A DNA stretch of 32,360 bases, taken from NCBI GenBank assembly GCA_009839635.1, contig VXPJ01000072.1, forward strand, positions 1 to 32,360, read 5' to 3'. Position numbers and translations under genes: made by a program. This DNA is from Pseudomonadota bacterium (GTDB lineage Bacteria; Pseudomonadota; Gammaproteobacteria; UBA4575). Positions 28,444 to 32,360 of this stretch are shown one piece after another. The notes beneath the pieces were generated by a model. That model was not told the DNA's origin, did not search any database, and saw only the letters and a list, made by a program, of their open reading frames with translations. Position 1 is the stretch's first letter. Every line of letters begins with the position of its first letter.

Positions 28444-29616
28444 ATGCCTGCGATACGCGTTTTCACCTCCGAGTCCGTTTCCGAGGGGCATCCGGACAAG
28501 ATGGCCGACCAAATATCCGATGCGGTGCTCGATGCCCTGCTCGAACAGGATCCCGGGGCACGCGTCGCCTGCGAAACGCTCGTGAAAACCGGCATGGTAG
28601 TGCTGGCCGGAGAGGTCACGACCACAGCCCACACGGACCTCGAGTCCGTGGTTCGGCGAACGGTCAACGAGATCGGATATGACCACACCCGGATCGGTTT
28701 TGACGGGCATACCTGTGCAGTCATCAACGCGCTCGGCAAACAATCGCCCGACATCGCGCGCGGAGTCGACCGCGAAAGCAAGGAGGCGCAGGGTGCGGGG
28801 GATCAGGGCATGATGTTCGGCTATGCCTGCAACGAAACCGATGTGCTCATGCCGGCGCCGATCACCTATGCACACCGCCTGGTACAACAGCAGTCCGCCA
28901 TCCGGCGGGCGGGCCAGCTGCCCTGGTTGCGCCCGGATGCCAAAAGCCAGGTCACCTTTGTCTACGAGGACGGCACGCCCAGCCGCATCGATGCGGTTGT
29001 GCTTTCCACCCAGCATGACCCGGAAGTCAGCCAGGAAGACCTGCATGAAGCGGTCCGGGAACTGATCCTCCAGCCGGTGCTGCCGGAGAAGTGGCTAACC
29101 GCTGACACGAAGGTCCACATCAATCCCACCGGCCGCTTCGAGACGGGAGGCCCGGTCGGGGATTGCGGGCTGACCGGGCGCAAGATCATCGTCGACACCT
29201 ATGGCGGCATGGCACGCCATGGCGGCGGCGCCTTCTCGGGCAAGGATCCCTCCAAGGTCGATCGCTCGGCCGCCTATGCCGGGCGCTACGTCGCCAAGAA
29301 CGTGGTCGCCGCCGGGCTGGCAGAACGCTGTGAAATCCAGATCTCGTACGCCATCGGCGTGGCACAGCCAACCTCCGTCTCGATCGATACCTTCGGTACG
29401 GGGATCGTGACCGATGACAGGATCGAGGCGATCGTGCGGGACATGTTTGACCTGTCTCCGTATGGAATCCTGTCCATGCTGGACCTGCTTCACCCGATCT
29501 ACCAGGCCACCGCCAGCTACGGACATTTTGGCCGCAACGAGGACAGTTTTCGCTGGGAACGTACGGACAGGGTGGATGAGCTGAAGGAACGGGCCGGGCG
29601 GGGTGCGGTGGTATAA
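28444..29616 (+). CDS. metK: S-adenosylmethionine synthase
   Basis: 390 aa; [75 protein letters not shown]. Confidence 0.98.
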   Translation: MPAIRVFTSESVSEGHPDKMADQISDAVLDALLEQDPGARVACETLVKTGMVVLAGEVTTTAHTDLESVVRRTVNEIGYDHTRIGFDGHTCAVINALGKQSPDIARGVDRESKEAQGAGDQGMMFGYACNETDVLMPAPITYAHRLVQQQSAIRRAGQLPWLRPDAKSQVTFVYEDGTPSRIDAVVLSTQHDPEVSQEDLHEAVRELILQPVLPEKWLTADTKVHINPTGRFETGGPVGDCGLTGRKIIVDTYGGMARHGGGAFSGKDPSKVDRSAAYAGRYVAKNVVAAGLAERCEIQISYAIGVAQPTSVSIDTFGTGIVTDDRIEAIVRDMFDLSPYGILSMLDLLHPIYQATASYGHFGRNEDSFRWERTDRVDELKERAGRGAVV

Positions 29617-29649
29617 TGCCGCGAACCGGCTGAAGGACACGACAGGATC

Positions 29650-30963
29650 ATGACTATTCAATCTGTGCAAAAAGAGGCAGCGGATTTCAAGGTGGCGGAT
29701 CTCGCCCTGGCCGACTGGGGGCGCAAGGAGATTGCCATTGCCGAAACCGAAATGCCCGGCCTGATGGCCCTGCGCGAAAAGTACGGCGATGAGAAGCCGC
29801 TGGCGGGTGCGCGCATCGCGGGCTGCCTGCACATGACGGTGCAGACCGCCGTGCTGATCGAAACCCTGACGGCACTGGGCGCACAGGTTCGCTGGTCCTC
29901 CTGCAACATATTCTCTACCCAGGATCATGCCGCTGCGGCCATGGCGGCCAGCGGGGTCCCCGTGTTCGCCTGGAAGGGTGAAACGGAGGAGGACTACACG
30001 TGGTGCATTGAACAGACCATCCACGGGCCCGGCGACTGGCATCCGAACATGCTGCTCGATGACGGCGGCGACCTGACCAAGATCATGCATGAAAATTTTC
30101 CCGAACTGCTGGAGCAGGTGAAGGGACTATCCGAAGAGACCACCACCGGGGTCCACCGCCTGATGGAAATGGAAAGGAGGAATGAGCTGAAAGTCCCGGC
30201 GTTCAATGTGAACGATTCCGTGACCAAGTCCAAGTTCGACAACCTGTACGGCTGCCGCGAATCGCTGGTCGACGGGATCAAGCGTGCCACCGATGTCATG
30301 ATTGCGGCCAAAACCGCGGTCGTCTTCGGCTTCGGCGATGTCGGCAAGGGCTGTGCGCAGTCCCTGCGCAGCCTCGGCGCGAACGTCCTGATTACGGAAA
30401 TCGATCCCATTTGCGCATTGCAGGCCGCCATGGCGGGGTTTCGCGTGGTCACCCTGGAGGACGTGGTCTCAAGCGCGGACATCTTCGTCACCGCGACCGG
30501 CAACTACCATGTCATCGGCCACGACCATCTGTGCGCCATGAAGGACCAGGCCATCGTCTGCAACATCGGGCACTTCGACAACGAAATCGATGTCGCAAGC
30601 CTCAAGCAGTATTCGTGGGAAAACATCAAGCCGCAGGTGGATCATGTGTGCTTTCCGGGCGGCAAGCGCATCATCCTCCTGGCAGAAGGCCGCCTGGTGA
30701 ACCTGGGCTGCGCCACCGGCCATCCGAGCTTCGTGATGTCGAACTCCTTCACCAACCAGGTACTCGCACAAGTGGAATTGTGGAAGTATCCGGACCGCTA
30801 CGAAAACAAGGTGTACGTACTGCCGAAGACGCTGGACGAGGAAGTCGCACGGCTGCACCTGGAAAAGATCGGTGCGAAATTGACCCGGCTGACCGCGGAG
30901 CAGGCGGAATACATCGGGGTAGATCCGAACGGGCCCTACAAGCCTGACTACTACCGGTACTGA
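29650..30963 (+). CDS. ahcY: adenosylhomocysteinase (SAH hydrolase)
   Basis: 437 aa; [81 protein letters not shown]-terminal KPDYYRY. Confidence 0.98.
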   Translation: MTIQSVQKEAADFKVADLALADWGRKEIAIAETEMPGLMALREKYGDEKPLAGARIAGCLHMTVQTAVLIETLTALGAQVRWSSCNIFSTQDHAAAAMAASGVPVFAWKGETEEDYTWCIEQTIHGPGDWHPNMLLDDGGDLTKIMHENFPELLEQVKGLSEETTTGVHRLMEMERRNELKVPAFNVNDSVTKSKFDNLYGCRESLVDGIKRATDVMIAAKTAVVFGFGDVGKGCAQSLRSLGANVLITEIDPICALQAAMAGFRVVTLEDVVSSADIFVTATGNYHVIGHDHLCAMKDQAIVCNIGHFDNEIDVASLKQYSWENIKPQVDHVCFPGGKRIILLAEGRLVNLGCATGHPSFVMSNSFTNQVLAQVELWKYPDRYENKVYVLPKTLDEEVARLHLEKIGAKLTRLTAEQAEYIGVDPNGPYKPDYYRY

Positions 30964-30990
30964 ACCCGGCACTCACCTGCCTTCGGCACC

Positions 30991-31740
30991 ATGCAGACCA
31001 TCCGTCTGTACACCCCCCAGAGGCTGACGGTACACGACGAAGTCAGCCTCGATGACAGCACCCGTCATCGTGCAACCCACGTGCTTCGCATCCACAAGCA
31101 CTCCCCGCTGGTACTGTTCAACGGGGATGGCTACGACTATCCCGGCCAGCCGGTAACCTTGCACAGGAAAGCCATGACCGTGCGGATCACCGAACGGACC
31201 CCTGCCAGGGACGAATCCAGTCTGGAAACCCACCTGGTGCTTGGGGTATCGAAAGGCACGCACATGGACTTTGCCATCCAGAAGACGGTCGAGGCCGGCG
31301 TGAGCGAAATCCATCCGGTCATCACCGAACGGACCGTGACCCGGTTCTCGGACCAGGTCCGGGCAAAGCGGCAGCAGCACTGGCAGAACATCATCATCAG
31401 CGCCTGCGAGCAGTGCGGGCGTGCAGTGCTTCCCGTCCTGCACGAAGCCAGGGACCTGGGCAACCTGCATCCGCTCAGCAAAGATGCGCGGGGATTCGTT
31501 CTCGACATGGGCGCAGGCAACAAACTGGCACATGCTGCCCAAAACCCGGTAGAAAAAGTCTGGCTGGTGATCGGACCGGAAGGCGGTCTCACCGGCACCG
31601 AGACGGAGCAGGTCATTGCCAAGGGGTTCGAGGCGGTGAGCCTGGGTCCACGGATATTGCGTACCGAAACGGCCGCATTGACCGCACTCGTCGGCGCGCA
31701 GCTGCTGTGGGGGGATTTGTCCGCACATGACAACGGCTAG
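30991..31740 (+). CDS. rsmE: 16S rRNA (uracil1498-N3)-methyltransferase
   Basis: 249 aa; GVSKGTHMDFAIQKTVEAGVSEIHPVITERTV, ACEQCGRAVLPVL, VIGPEGGLTGTETEQ, LGPRILRTETAALTAL; followed by gshB. Confidence 0.95.
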   Translation: MQTIRLYTPQRLTVHDEVSLDDSTRHRATHVLRIHKHSPLVLFNGDGYDYPGQPVTLHRKAMTVRITERTPARDESSLETHLVLGVSKGTHMDFAIQKTVEAGVSEIHPVITERTVTRFSDQVRAKRQQHWQNIIISACEQCGRAVLPVLHEARDLGNLHPLSKDARGFVLDMGAGNKLAHAAQNPVEKVWLVIGPEGGLTGTETEQVIAKGFEAVSLGPRILRTETAALTALVGAQLLWGDLSAHDNG

Positions 31741-31830
31741 CCGAGCCCGTACTCCTTCGCTATCGGGCCTGTGCCCGCATCCGGGATGCTATCCTGTAGA
31801 CAGCCAGTACCAACGGGGCAACGCCTTTCG

Positions 31831-32360
31831 ATGAGCATAAAACTAGCCGTAGTCATGGACCCTGTGGAGAACATCGCCGTTCGCAAGGACAGCACGTTCG
31901 CCATGCTGCTCGAGGCACAGCGCAGGGGCTGGCTCACCCACTACCTGCAGCCGTCTGACATTTTCCTGCAGGATGGCGCGGTAATGGGCCGCACCGCCCG
32001 CATCACGGTGCAGGACGATCCTGGCGACTGGGCCCGGCTTGAGGCAAGCACCGTCCAGGATCTGAGTGAACTTGACGTGATCCTGATGCGCAAGGATCCG
32101 CCGTTCGACATGGAGTACATCTACACGACCTTTTTGCTGGAACGTGTACAGCAAGACGGGGTGCGGGTAATCAACCATCCCGCCAGCTTGCGCAATACCA
32201 ATGAAAAACTGTTCGCCACCTGCTTTGCCCAGTGCACCGTGCCCTATGTAGTCAGCCGCAACCGGCAGGCGCTCGAGCAGTTCGTCGACACACACCAGGA
32301 AGCCGTGGTCAAACCACTGGATGGCATGGCAGGCGACCTGGTCTTTCGCATGCGCCACGA
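31831..32360 (+). CDS. gshB: glutathione synthase, 3' end truncated by window edge
   Basis: MSIKLAVVMDPVENIAVRKDSTFAMLLEAQRRGW...LDVILMRKDPPFDMEYIYTTFLLE...VINHPASLRNTNEKLFATCF...VVKPLDGMAGD. Confidence 0.95.
   Translation, partial: MSIKLAVVMDPVENIAVRKDSTFAMLLEAQRRGWLTHYLQPSDIFLQDGAVMGRTARITVQDDPGDWARLEASTVQDLSELDVILMRKDPPFDMEYIYTTFLLERVQQDGVRVINHPASLRNTNEKLFATCFAQCTVPYVVSRNRQALEQFVDTHQEAVVKPLDGMAGDLVFRMRH

Noticed and set aside
28341-28781. N-terminal extension of the thioredoxin-like ORF overlapping metK in antisense
   Set aside because: The conserved protein starts at MALTPSNMMPLGTPAPDF (28340); the extension is antisense metK sequence.
29617-29649. Possible SAH riboswitch upstream of ahcY
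   Set aside because: Only ~33 nt lie between the metK stop and the ahcY start, too short for the known aptamer; no matching motif.
29095-30090. 331-aa - strand ORF antisense to metK/ahcY
   Set aside because: Shadow ORF opposite two highly conserved genes.

Overview
A gene-dense, chromosomal-looking window with a proteobacterial (probably gammaproteobacterial) gene set. It contains no rRNA, tRNA, CRISPR array or recognisable mobile element. Most of it is central metabolism: (i) minus-strand rpe-trpE-trpG-trpD-trpC, with trpC cut by the left edge; (ii) a fused SpmA/SpmB-like membrane protein on +; (iii) an AcuI/YhdH-type oxidoreductase, purK and purE on -, with purC and bioD divergent on +; (iv) amtB and a PII gene on -; (v) a minus-strand carbon cluster tkt-gap-pgk-pyk-fba with a class I (Schiff-base) aldolase; (vi) a tripartite RND efflux system (OMF-MFP-RND) on -; (vii) a thioredoxin-like protein on -, divergent from metK-ahcY-rsmE-gshB on +, with gshB cut by the right edge. 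The outlier is a single + strand ORF at 19536-21542. Its first ~205 residues look like a GOLPH3/Vps74 (GPP34) domain. The rest is a cytochrome P450 with a canonical heme-thiolate motif (FGLGTHACLGHRF) and ExxR motif (ETER), but an I-helix that seems to lack the usual acid-alcohol pair. I know of no described GPP34-P450 system, and this is the main candidate for a new one. All calls come from reading the sequence and ORF translations; no database search was run.
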